Of a stretch of 32,273 nucleotides of DNA, positions 8,372 through 15,704 are shown piece after piece (the stretch's first letter is position 1; each line of letters opens with the position of its first letter). A program made the translations under genes and the position numbers. The notes under the pieces are model-generated. The model was not told the DNA's origin. It saw only the letters and a list, made by a program, of their open reading frames with translations, and ran no database searches. Origin of the DNA: Candidatus Acetothermia bacterium (GTDB lineage: Bacteria; Bipolaricaulota; Bipolaricaulia; RBG-16-55-9; DRXL01); NCBI GenBank assembly GCA_016179105.1, contig JACOSB010000047.1, positions 1 to 32,273 of the forward strand, in the 5' to 3' direction.

Positions 8372-9394
8372 ATGCGAATGTTCGCTAAGTTTTCGAGCCT
8401 CGGGATGGTCTTGTTGGTCTTCGTTTGGCTCCTTGGCGGCTACGGACAGGTAAGTCAATCGCAAGCCCCTTGCACGGTCAAGCTAGAGTTAGCGCACGTG
8501 GTCCAGCAGGCGATCAATGATGCCGCTGAGGGCGCTGTAGTCTGCCTCGCTAAGGGGACGTTTTTTGAAACTCTGGAGATCAAGAAGCGCCTGACACTCC
8601 GGGGCGCAGGACGGAATCAGACGCTCTTGGAGCCGAGGGAGTCGAACCTACCCAATCAATCTGCCGTGCTCATCGCGAGCAACCCAGAGATCGACGTTGT
8701 GATCGAAGACCTCACGATCTCCCGTGCTCAGGTCGGCATCACGGTTAAGGGCAATGCCAAGTTGACACTGAACAACGCTCAGGTTTCGATCAACACCAAC
8801 TTTGGGCTCTTCATCGATAACGCTGCGGTGGTCAACGTCTCCAACTCCATCATCTCCGATAACGCAAATGTCGGTGTCTTAGTAGGGAACACGGCCCGGG
8901 TGAGCTTCCAAAATACACAACTCTCCGACAACGAGGGAGAAGGGCTTATGGTCTGGGGGGATTCCGCTGCGAGCCTTACTGACTCCCAAGTCATTAACAA
9001 TGGGCATAGCGGTCTCCAGCTGTGCTCGCCCTTCTTAGGGGACTGCTCGGCTTCTCTCGATGTGCGGGGCAGCACCATCGCGGAGAACGGGAGAAATCTT
9101 GCTTGTCTAGGGAAGGACTTGCTCTGCAACGGCATCGAACTTCGGCATCAAGGTCGATTGCAATTGACAGACTCCATAATCAAAGACAACACGGATTGGG
9201 GCATCTTAGCTTTCATCGCTCAATGCAGCTTCAAGCCCGAAGAAGTGCAACTCGTCAATTTCACGGGCCAAACTTCTTTCTCTGGTCAAAATACGGTCAC
9301 GGGCAACAACAAGTCGGGCAATCAGAACGGGAAGGGTAATCCGGGCAATCATCCGTTCAAGAGCTTGCCCGACGGGCAGGTGTGTTTGCCGTAG
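8372..9394 (+). CDS. Secreted right-handed beta-helix (NosD/pectin-lyase-fold) protein
   Basis: About 340 residues with an N-terminal signal peptide (hydrophobic stretch LGMVLLVFVWLLGGYG). The mature part shows the ladder of short strands typical of parallel beta-helices: repeated units such as VVIEDLTISRAQVGITVKG, NVSNSIISDNANVGVLVGN and SLTDSQVINNGHSGLQL. Family members often bind or process polysaccharide or act as surface scaffolds; no catalytic set is evident, so function is open. The C-terminal region is rich in Gly and Asn. The ATG at 8366 is in frame but touches the AGGAGGG site, so the ATG at 8372 (seven-base spacing) is the better start. Cysteines in the second half may form disulfides. 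Confidence 0.75.
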   Translation: MRMFAKFSSLGMVLLVFVWLLGGYGQVSQSQAPCTVKLELAHVVQQAINDAAEGAVVCLAKGTFFETLEIKKRLTLRGAGRNQTLLEPRESNLPNQSAVLIASNPEIDVVIEDLTISRAQVGITVKGNAKLTLNNAQVSINTNFGLFIDNAAVVNVSNSIISDNANVGVLVGNTARVSFQNTQLSDNEGEGLMVWGDSAASLTDSQVINNGHSGLQLCSPFLGDCSASLDVRGSTIAENGRNLACLGKDLLCNGIELRHQGRLQLTDSIIKDNTDWGILAFIAQCSFKPEEVQLVNFTGQTSFSGQNTVTGNNKSGNQNGKGNPGNHPFKSLPDGQVCLP

Positions 9395-9425
9395 CGACTC
9401 TAAGTCCTTTCAAAACTATTTAGAC

Positions 9426-9501
9426 TGTCACCCCGAGCGGAGCGAGGGGGTCTCAAAGCCTGCCTCAAATACAGAGATTCTTCGCTCTGCCCAGAATGAC
9501 A
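9426..9501. repeat. Imperfect inverted repeat, dispersed-palindrome type
   Basis: The left arm TGTCACCCCGAGCGGAGCGA (from 9426) pairs imperfectly with the right arm GAGATTCTTCGCTCTGCCCA (from 9474) and its continuation to TGACA at 9501. Elements of this TGTCA...GAGCGRAGCGA form are commonly scattered between genes in many bacterial genomes. The rest of the gene-free stretch 9395-9696 holds two similar pyrimidine-rich lines (about 9520-9545 and 9628-9653) and nothing else I can name. Confidence 0.65.
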
Positions 9502-9696
9502 AGATCACCCCATTTGAACCCTCTTTAATCCTTCACTCTTATCCTCTTCTTGCCAAATCAGGAGGATTTCTCCATACTTGTGCCATTCCAGAACGAAGCT
9601 ACCAGTGCGTCGTCCTGGATTTTAAGCCTTTTTTAATCCCTCTCTCCTACCCTTTACGCTGAGCAGCAACGAAATCAAAGTAAGGAGGAAACAACC

Positions 9697-10476
9697 ATGA
9701 AAGCTCAGCAGCGCAGCAACGGAAACCGGAGGATCAGCCGACTTGGGCTGGTTCTGGCTCTAACAGGGTTCATCTTCTTGGGGTTGAGTAGCACCCCGAG
9801 AGCCGAGGCGCAAACCAGCGGACCTTTAAGTCAATACAAGGACAACGTTCATCTGATTTACATCGTAGCACGGTACTCTGTACCCACCGGCACAGTCTTG
9901 GTGCTCGATGGCGCGACCACAGCCACGGCCATACGCTCCATGCGCGGTGAGACGTTTTATCTGATCGAAAAAGACCATGTAGACCCCCAATACTTCTATC
10001 GTGAGCGACAAGTTCCGACGGGCACATTTCTCTCGTTTGTCTTCTTCGTGGACAAGTTTGACCTTGTCTCGCTGCTTAGGGGCAGTTCGGGCGACCCGTT
10101 CGAGGTCTTCAAAGTATCGGATCACTACGCCGTGCTGCGGGAACTGCGCACGCGTAACCTCCCCGATGTAGAGATCGCGAGCGATCCACAGGAGAGCGAG
10201 TCGGCCATCATCCTCTTGTCAAAGGGAAGAGACAACCCTCCGACGTTTACCGAGACGCCCATCACGATTTCTCAGGCACCGGCGGACTCACGGCTCTTCT
10301 TCATTGCCTTAGCGCAAACGGAAGAACAAGACACACATGGCGCTCCTGTTTTCGTGCAGCGTGAGGGTGCGTGGCGCTTGGCGGGCATCCGCGTGGCGCA
10401 TGGACGCAGTACGCAGGCCGATCAGAGTGCGGTGGCGAAATTGCCGTCGCTCGATGAGCTGACATCGAAACCGTAG
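9697..10476 (+). CDS. Secreted protein resembling a degenerate trypsin-like protease
   Basis: The 259-residue product has a clear signal peptide (arginine-rich start, hydrophobic LVLALTGFIFLGLSS, AEA at 36-38 as cleavage site). The mature part has pieces in the order of the trypsin fold: FYLIEKDHV near residue 94 like the catalytic-histidine strand, DHYAVLREL near 142 like the aspartate strand, and DTHGAPVF at 212-219 followed by WRLAGI like the nucleophile loop. In active enzymes the position before GAPVF is serine (GDSG); here it is His214. I infer a non-catalytic relative, with moderate trust. A strong AAGGAGG precedes the ATG, and a hairpin lies after the stop. Confidence 0.55.
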   Translation: MKAQQRSNGNRRISRLGLVLALTGFIFLGLSSTPRAEAQTSGPLSQYKDNVHLIYIVARYSVPTGTVLVLDGATTATAIRSMRGETFYLIEKDHVDPQYFYRERQVPTGTFLSFVFFVDKFDLVSLLRGSSGDPFEVFKVSDHYAVLRELRTRNLPDVEIASDPQESESAIILLSKGRDNPPTFTETPITISQAPADSRLFFIALAQTEEQDTHGAPVFVQREGAWRLAGIRVAHGRSTQADQSAVAKLPSLDELTSKP

Positions 10477-10490
10477 CGACAAAACGCGAG

Positions 10491-10518
10491 AGAGGCCGGG
10501 GATTTCTCTCCGGCCTCT
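10491..10518 (+). terminator. Strong hairpin between two secreted-protein genes
   Basis: AGAGGCCGGGGA (10491-10502) pairs with TCTCCGGCCTCT (10507-10518) around a TTTC loop, with one mismatch. It sits 14 bases after the stop of the 9697 gene. No T-run follows directly, so it may be a weak terminator or an RNA-stabilising element. Confidence 0.5.
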
Positions 10519-10548
10519 GTGCTCATTTCAAAGGAGGAGGGAATAACT

Positions 10549-11147
10549 ATGCGAGTGCACGTCTCTGGGTTGGGCTGGCAGTCGTGGCGCTGTTGGTCTC
10601 AGGGATCGGAGTACACGCGATGGCAGAGCCGAAGCCGAGTGATTTCTTTCTGGAGGAAGCACTAACAGGCAACATAGGAGCAGCCGCGGGAGGAGGGGTT
10701 GTTGCCTTGGTTACATGGCTAGCATACATGAGCTGCCCCATGAATGATTATGGAGCATGCGGTCGCAGCGTTCTCTTCCAAGGAGTGCTAGGAGTGCCTG
10801 TGGGAATAGTTGCAGGAGCTACAATTGGAGTGGAGACCGATGGCTCTATCCACGGTGTGTCGGGAAACTTGGTGGGAGCAATAGGCTTGGGAACCATGGG
10901 GGCTATCGCAGGGGTTTTCGCAGGGGCTATCGTAGGGGCTACTATCAATGCTTTGTTGGGTAATTGGCCCTTCTCGACAGTTCGTTTACCTCCAGAATTT
11001 GTCTTCCCAACAATAGGTCTGTCAGTTTGCATAGGAGCTGGATTTGGCGCAGGTTTTGGTTACAACATCGGAGCCAAGATGAAATCCGAAAAGAGCAAGC
11101 CCGTGGGGCTGAGCTGGCATCTGCCGCTGGTTGCTCTGAGATTCTGA
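10549..11147 (+). pseudogene. Glycine-rich membrane protein family, copy A, frameshifted in the signal peptide
   Basis: The frame 10584-11147 encodes a glycine-rich, several-helix protein with EPKPSDFFLEE after the signal region, two cysteines after the first helix (CPMNDYGAC) and the tail KSKPVGLSWHLPLVALRF. I do not recognise the family. The strong ribosome site AAGGAGGAGGG and ATG at 10549 are in another frame, which stops after 38 codons. Reading ATG-CGA and then shifting at 10555-10556 gives M-R-x-ARLWVGLAVVALLVSG, an ideal signal peptide, so one base is missing compared with an intact ancestor. The remnant at 11160 aligns as ATA-CGA-AAA-GCG-CGT-CTA and supports this. Only GTG 10584, without a ribosome site, could start the frame as it stands. 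A sequencing error is possible. Confidence 0.6.
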
Positions 11148-11159
11148 GAGGTGAAGACT

Positions 11160-11219
11160 ATACGAAAAGCGCGTCTATGAGTCGCAGGGACGATCTTGGC
11201 AGTGTTGGCCTGCGGGTAG
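11160..11219 (+). pseudogene. N-terminal (signal peptide) remnant of the glycine-rich family
   Basis: Behind a GAGGTGA ribosome-like site, the codons ATA CGA AAA GCG CGT CTA line up with the start of copy A, and the frame continues through a stop as VAGTILAVLACG before a second stop. It reads like a decayed signal peptide that has lost its ATG (now ATA). It begins 13 bases after copy A and lies upstream of the aldolase-like gene, with a C-terminal remnant of the same family (12355) on the far side of that gene. Confidence 0.45.
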
Positions 11220-11266
11220 GAACGACACAGAAAACAACGAATTTCCTAAACTCAAGGAGGCATCCC

Positions 11267-12343
11267 ATGGAACAAGACGATACTCTTACGTTCAGTTTTC
11301 ACGGCGAACCCACGCCACGCTTGCACGCTTTGGCCCAAGGACTAAAAGAAATCCTCGAGGTCCACGGCTATCAGTATGCCCCTCTCGCTCAAGCCCCTCG
11401 CTTGGTCTTCAATTTTATCGATTCTGAAGCGCCTCAGACCTACCGTCGTCGGGCTCAAGCGACGTTCGTGATCTCGCTCATGGAGAACCACCACACGCCG
11501 GCGGACCCCATCGCGGCGTTCTATCCGTATCTGGTCCGGGCACTTTCGAATATGCTCATGGTCTACACGCCGGGCCAAGGCGCCCGCTTTCTGACGCTGG
11601 AACTGGGGCACTACGTCGAGTCCGAAGGAGAAAGATTCTACGAGCGGTTGTATGAAAGAATTGCCCCCATCGCGCGCTCAGTGCTCGTCATCGATAACCA
11701 TTTTGAGCCCGATCTAGAACCGGAGCTATGGGAGGGAGACAAGCTGACCCGGGCGCTACACTACGCGGGCCAGAAGCTGGCCGAATGGGACCTTCTGCCC
11801 GCCCCCTTTCGGATTGATAAAATTTTGCCCCCCGACGACCTCAGACACGTCAAGCGGCTCTACGGCATTGGGGGCCTTTCCTACGGAAATCTCTCGGTTC
11901 GGAAAGATTCTCGTCGGTTCTGGATGTCTGCCTCCGGAGTGGACAAGGCCGCTCTGAGAAAAATCGGCCAGGACATCTTGATGGTGAAAGACTATGATCC
12001 GCGCGAAAACGCGATGGTGCTCTCCGTGCCGCCACATATCCAGCCGCGCCGCGTCTCGGTGGACGCGATTGAGCATTGGATGATCTACCGCGAGCATCCT
12101 ACGGTCGGCGCGATCATCCACGTGCACGCCTGGATGGAGAAAATTGCTGCGACACAGTTCAATTATCCGTGTGGAACCTATCAATTAGCGGAGGCCGTCG
12201 CGACAAAAGTGCGCGACCTGCCTGACCCGGTACGCGCGGTGGTCGGACTCAAGAATCATGGGCTTACGATCACGGGTCGGAGTCTGGAAGACATTCTTGA
12301 ACGCATCGACGGCAAGCTGCTGAAACAAGTTCCGATGATCTGA
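11267..12343 (+). CDS. Class II aldolase/adducin-domain protein with an unknown N-terminal domain
   Basis: The start is the ATG at 11267, eight bases after AAGGAGG; the open frame upstream covers another gene's end. Of 358 residues, about 190-350 form a class II aldolase/adducin domain: GGLSYGNLSVR (202-212), SASGVDK (221-227), the metal-binding HVHAW (285-289) and LKNHGLTITG (328-337). Such enzymes are zinc-dependent sugar-phosphate aldolases or epimerases. The first 185 residues are unlike that fold and I cannot assign them. The gene lies between an N-terminal and a C-terminal remnant of the glycine-rich family, as though it had been inserted into one copy. Confidence 0.75.
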   Translation: MEQDDTLTFSFHGEPTPRLHALAQGLKEILEVHGYQYAPLAQAPRLVFNFIDSEAPQTYRRRAQATFVISLMENHHTPADPIAAFYPYLVRALSNMLMVYTPGQGARFLTLELGHYVESEGERFYERLYERIAPIARSVLVIDNHFEPDLEPELWEGDKLTRALHYAGQKLAEWDLLPAPFRIDKILPPDDLRHVKRLYGIGGLSYGNLSVRKDSRRFWMSASGVDKAALRKIGQDILMVKDYDPRENAMVLSVPPHIQPRRVSVDAIEHWMIYREHPTVGAIIHVHAWMEKIAATQFNYPCGTYQLAEAVATKVRDLPDPVRAVVGLKNHGLTITGRSLEDILERIDGKLLKQVPMI

Positions 12344-12354
12344 GACATAGGTGA

Positions 12355-12408
12355 AGCGAGCCCGCCGCGCTCAGCTGGCGTCTGCCGCTGGTGGCGTTGA
12401 GGTTCTAG
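12355..12408 (+). pseudogene. C-terminal tail remnant B of the glycine-rich family
   Basis: The 17-codon frame ends SEPAALSWRLPLVALRF and a TAG stop, almost the same as the tails of the intact copies. It begins 11 bases after the aldolase stop, with a TGA just upstream in frame, so nothing else of the gene remains. Third-base differences from the other tails show it is not a fresh duplicate. Confidence 0.75.
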
Positions 12409-12481
12409 CACTCGTCTATGCGTCAGTTAGCCCCGGTTGAGCCTCAGCACACTTTCAACTAACATGAGCGAGGAGCAACTT

Positions 12482-12697
12482 ATGCAAAACGTACACGAAT
12501 TAGCCAAACAAGTCAGCTACCTGAGTGCCACTGAGAAACGAGAGCTCGTGCGTCTAGTGCCGGAATTGCTCCAAACAGATGAAGAGTTCATGCTGAAACG
12601 TTGGCATTCGGCACAAGAGGACTTAAGGTGCGATCGCGTAATCGAAACAACTACAGCCGTCAAGAAGGCCAAAGCACGACGCCGCGCTACACGGTAG
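12482..12697 (+). CDS. Antitoxin of a RelE-type pair (TA cassette 1)
   Basis: A 71-residue helical, charged protein beginning MQNVHELAKQVSYL resembles small antitoxins of the putative addiction-module type that pair with RelE/ParE toxins, with a basic C-terminal tail for toxin binding. AGGAG (12471-12475) lies six bases before this ATG, so I prefer it to the upstream in-frame ATGs at 12464 and earlier. It overlaps the toxin frame by 70 bases. Such antitoxins usually repress their own promoter; none is evident here. Confidence 0.65.
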   Translation: MQNVHELAKQVSYLSATEKRELVRLVPELLQTDEEFMLKRWHSAQEDLRCDRVIETTTAVKKAKARRRATR

Positions 12698-12969
12698 TGC
12701 TATCTCGCGCCGCTGCCAAAGATCTCGATCAATTACCCTTGCGATTGCTTGATCAGCTAAAGAGCAAGCATTTTCTGGCTTTGGCAATTGACCCTCGTGG
12801 CGCAGGACGCCCAAAGAAAGGCCAACTTGCAGGGCTGTATGGATATGAGTTTGGCCCACGTGGAGGCTACCGATTGTTGTATGACGTCTTAGATGAGAAG
12901 CGCTTAGTCCTGATCATCGCTATTGGCCCACATGACCAAGCCTATCGGCGGGCGACGCGCCGACGTTAA
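12628..12969 (+). CDS. RelE/ParE-family toxin (TA cassette 1)
   Basis: The 113-residue protein has the RelE-like core: RYTVVLSRAAAKDLDQLP, then GRPKKGQLAGLYGYEFG, a GGYRLLYDV strand and the ending LVLIIAIGPHDQAYRRA. These toxins cut mRNA on the ribosome or inhibit gyrase. GTG 12628 is chosen because AGAGGA precedes it by six bases and homology starts soon after; the open frame from 12601 has no ribosome site. The cassette lies between two tail remnants of the glycine-rich family (12355 and 13083), which suggests it arrived there by recombination. Confidence 0.75.
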   Translation: MRSRNRNNYSRQEGQSTTPRYTVVLSRAAAKDLDQLPLRLLDQLKSKHFLALAIDPRGAGRPKKGQLAGLYGYEFGPRGGYRLLYDVLDEKRLVLIIAIGPHDQAYRRATRRR

Positions 12970-13082
12970 GTGTCCCTCTCACTTCGATTCAATCACGCAG
13001 CTTATGCGATTTGCGAGTTTTCAGCTCCGTACTAGATTTGAAATACAACCAACTTCGTGATCGGCTGCCTTTTGTCCCCGCC

Positions 13083-13187
13083 GTCCTCGCCACGATCGGC
13101 TACAATTGGAGAGCCAAGATGAAATCTGACAAGAGCAAGCCCGCCGCGCTGAGCTGGCATTTGCCGCTGGTTGCACTGAGGTTTTAA
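13083..13187 (+). pseudogene. C-terminal tail remnant C of the glycine-rich family
   Basis: The frame encodes VLATIGYN, then WRAKMKSDKSKPAALSWHLP and the end LVALRF, aligning with about the last 35 residues of copies A and D (GYNxGAKMKxxKSKP). The frame stays open upstream to before 12981 but has no start signal or likeness there, apart from a short RLPFVP reminiscent of copy A. A glycine found in the intact copies is arginine here. It sits between TA cassettes 1 and 2. Confidence 0.8.
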
Positions 13188-13261
13188 TGACATCCGCTAT
13201 AGGAATACTACCTGATCGCTCAGTTGCAAGAAGATTAAGCTTGATGAATTCTCACATTACC

Positions 13262-13548
13262 CTAGCCCACTCGTCTACGCAGGGCTTCATAGAAACCTTC
13301 GCGCGGCCCGATCATAAGGACGAGTACCAGCCGATCGGCCGGGTAAATCTCATAGACGATGCGATATTGTGTGCCTTTGTAACTGAAGTGATAGGACCAG
13401 AGCCCCTTCAGATCATGAGAAAGTGATTCGGCTTGATAGGGATCTTCTTGATCTTGATCAGATGTATCGTTTTGAGCGGGACTGACAACGGCTGCTCCAA
13501 CTTACGAACGTCTTTCTTAACTGCTCTATGAAAGGTGAGCTGATACAC
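13262..13548 (-). pseudogene. RelE-family toxin, frameshifted (TA cassette 2)
   Basis: Read on the minus strand from GTG 13548, the frame gives VYQLTFHRAVKKDVRKLE and continues to KIKKI, then runs out of the family and stops at 13408. One base earlier the other frame continues DPYQAESLSHDLKGLWSYHF, YRIVYEIYPADRLVLVLMIG and REGFYEALRRRVG, ending at 13262. Together they make a complete RelE toxin of 95 residues with one base missing near 13441-13447, inside a run of AAGATC-like repeats. The start follows the antitoxin stop by three bases. Either a true loss of a toxin or a sequence error. Confidence 0.75.
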
Positions 13549-13551
13549 GCT

Positions 13552-13749
13552 CTATGCCAAGAAAAGTTCTTCTTCAGAGAGAGTCTTGCCGCTTTTCAAT
13601 TCGACGCGAGCTTTCGCCCAGCGGCTTTTGAGCTCAGCCTTGAGCTTGGGATCGAGAAGAATGACTAGAGTCTCGCGCTCCCCGGGAGTGAGCTGTTTAA
13701 GGGCTTGTGCGATCTCCTCCAGCTTCAATTCGACTTCAATTTTGGGCAT
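13552..13749 (-). CDS. Antitoxin partner of the frameshifted RelE toxin (TA cassette 2)
   Basis: A 65-residue acidic helical protein (KLEEIAQALKQLTPGERETL in the middle) of the small putative addiction-module antitoxin type. It starts after an AGGAG site at about 13755 (CTCC on the plus strand) and is followed directly by the toxin remnant. With the toxin broken it may persist as a free antitoxin. The cassette faces opposite to its neighbours. Confidence 0.7.
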   Translation of the reverse strand: MPKIEVELKLEEIAQALKQLTPGERETLVILLDPKLKAELKSRWAKARVELKSGKTLSEEELFLA

Positions 13750-13903
13750 GCAATCTCCTAGAATTCATACTAGCAAAAGAGGCTGGTTGCAGTCAAGATC
13801 GAAATTTCGGGAAGCAATTTAGTGTAAACTGCATATGCTCTTGATTTAAGGCCCTTTTAAGCCTCGCTGACTATCATAGAGCACGGAAGGAGCGTGAGCG
13901 CAG

Positions 13904-14545
13904 ATGCTCAGCAGAATCACACAGAAACTCATATCAGTCGGGGTGATCGCAGCACTGCTGATTATGACCATGCAGGCTGCATTAGGGGCACCAGCGCAGA
14001 GCCAGCCCAAGCCCAGTGACTTCTTCTGGGAAGAGGTCGGTATGGGAATGCTAGGAGAAGTTTTAGGAGCAGCTTTAGGATTTTCACTCTTTGCTTGGGT
14101 AGACTATGGTTGCCCTGGAGGTATCCTAAACTTTTTTGGGATGAGTATCTGCAAAACTAGCGGGGGCGGAGGAAAAGGGTGGACAACCCTATTCGGGGGC
14201 TTGATAGTGGGAATTCCTGTTGGAGCGAGTCTAGGTGCTATCCTGATTGGCTCCCAGAACGGTGTACAAGGCTCTATCATCTTCACGGTCGCTGTTGCTT
14301 ATGTAGGCATGATCGGGAGTATGGTGGGCATGGAATTTGTGGCTATGGTAGTAAGTCAATGGGTTCATTGGGTTAATGTTCAACCCGGCTTCACCATTGC
14401 GATTTTGTTGGGTGGTGCCACTGTGCTCGCTGTGACTGCTATTGGTGCTACCATTGGCTACAACAACGGAGCGAAGATGAAAGCCGACAAGAGCAAGCCC
14501 GCCGCGCTGAGTTGGCATATGCCGTTAATCTCCGTAAAATTCTGA
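13904..14545 (+). CDS. Glycine-rich membrane protein of an unrecognised family, copy D
   Basis: The 213-residue protein has a signal peptide (hydrophobic LISVGVIAALLIMTM, ending near ALGAPAQS), the motif QPKPSDFFWEE, then several glycine-rich hydrophobic segments with GxxxG spacing such as GGLIVGIPVGASLGAILIG. Two cysteines after the first segment (GCPGG and ICK) match a pair in copy A. It ends GYNNGAKMKADKSKP and then AALSWHMPLISVKF. Conserved ends and variable middle define the family; I do not know it. The terminal phenylalanine and alternating hydrophobic residues recall outer-membrane or sorting signals, but this is a guess. GGAAGGAG lies 11 bases before the ATG, a rather long gap. Confidence 0.7.
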   Translation: MLSRITQKLISVGVIAALLIMTMQAALGAPAQSQPKPSDFFWEEVGMGMLGEVLGAALGFSLFAWVDYGCPGGILNFFGMSICKTSGGGGKGWTTLFGGLIVGIPVGASLGAILIGSQNGVQGSIIFTVAVAYVGMIGSMVGMEFVAMVVSQWVHWVNVQPGFTIAILLGGATVLAVTAIGATIGYNNGAKMKADKSKPAALSWHMPLISVKF

Positions 14546-14577
14546 GGCTGTTTACTTCCTTCAAACAAGGAGCAACT

Positions 14578-15699
14578 ATGCCTCGGCATATCTTTCTCAC
14601 GGGCGGAACCGGACTCGTCGGAGGGTCTCTTCTCCCACGGCTGATGAGAGCTGATCCACGCGCAAAGATCACGTTGCTCGTTCGCGCTGCTTCGGAGGAA
14701 GAAGCTCAAACCCGCTTGCGTGCCATCTGGCAAGAGTGGGTTCCGCATACCGATTTTCGCCAAGTGCAGCATCAAATCCGTACGCTGCGCGGTGATGTCA
14801 CGCTTCCACGATTAGGACTTTCTGAATCAGCTTTTAGAGAACTGGCTTCCGAGGTCACAGAGATTCTGCACGCCGCCGCAACCGTGAAGTTCAATCTGCC
14901 CCTAGAAGAAGCCCGCTCAATCAACTGTCTCGGTACAAAAAATATCCTCGAACTCGCTCAGCAAGCTTCTAAATCAAAATTGAGACATATCGGTTCCATC
15001 AGCACAGCCTATGTGTGCGGCACTCGTACTGGAACTATTCTTGAAGATGAGCTTGATTGCGATCAAAGCTTTGCGAACACTTACGAGCAGGCCAAATTCG
15101 AATCTGAAAAAAATCTGGGTGCGTTCCAATCAGAATTGCCACTCACGATCTTCCGCCCCAGCATCATCATCGGTGACTCGAAGACGGGCAAGACGACAGC
15201 ATTCAATGTCATCTATTATCCCCTTAAACTTTATTACAAGCGCCTGCTGACGATGGTTCCCGGTGATCCCAAGACCAAGCTCGATGTCGTGCCCGTGGAT
15301 TATGTTGCCGATGCCCTCTGTCACATCTTGCTGAGCCCAAAACATATCGGGAAGACATACCATTTGGTAGCGGGTCCCAATCATTCAAGCAGCGCTGGAG
15401 AACTGTCGAAGCGAGCGACCGCTTACTTTAACCGAGTCAGCGCCGAAAAATTTGAACCCATCCAGTTCATCCCGCTCGAAACCTATCGAGCGTTTCGCCC
15501 AAGCGCTCCCCCATCTTGGCAAGAAGTGATGAACAAGATGGATTTCTACTTGCCCTATTTGGTCAACGAGCATGATTTTGATGATACGAACACTCGAAGT
15601 GCGCTGGCAGGCACGGGTATTCATGTCCCGCCGCTCTCGGATTATTTTGAGAAAACTTTAGAGTACTGCATCGCGACCAACTGGGGCGCAGTTCGTTAA
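14578..15699 (+). CDS. SDR-family thioester-reductase-like oxidoreductase
   Basis: The 373-residue protein starts at ATG 14578 behind AAGGAGC. It opens with the NAD(P)-binding FLTGGTGLVGGSLLPRL and has the extended-SDR features HAAATVKFN, SISTAYVCG, the YxxxK pair in TYEQAKFESE and FRPSIIIGDSKTG. This pattern is that of the NAD-binding-4/thioester-reductase group, which reduces acyl-CoA or acyl-carrier thioesters or modifies lipid head groups. It is the first gene of a set with the BtaA-like enzyme (five bases downstream) and the MMPL exporter, so a lipid substrate is likely. No membrane segment is obvious. Confidence 0.8.
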   Translation: MPRHIFLTGGTGLVGGSLLPRLMRADPRAKITLLVRAASEEEAQTRLRAIWQEWVPHTDFRQVQHQIRTLRGDVTLPRLGLSESAFRELASEVTEILHAAATVKFNLPLEEARSINCLGTKNILELAQQASKSKLRHIGSISTAYVCGTRTGTILEDELDCDQSFANTYEQAKFESEKNLGAFQSELPLTIFRPSIIIGDSKTGKTTAFNVIYYPLKLYYKRLLTMVPGDPKTKLDVVPVDYVADALCHILLSPKHIGKTYHLVAGPNHSSSAGELSKRATAYFNRVSAEKFEPIQFIPLETYRAFRPSAPPSWQEVMNKMDFYLPYLVNEHDFDDTNTRSALAGTGIHVPPLSDYFEKTLEYCIATNWGAVR

Positions 15700-15704
15700 T
15701 TTCT

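Noticed and set aside
10964-11266. Upstream extension of the aldolase-like frame
   Set aside because: It runs through copy A and the signal-peptide remnant in another frame; the strong ribosome site and ATG at 11267 set the start.
13187-13426. Plus-strand frame of 79 codons beginning right after tail remnant C
   Set aside because: It is antisense to the RelE-type toxin remnant, whose minus-strand reading gives clear family motifs.
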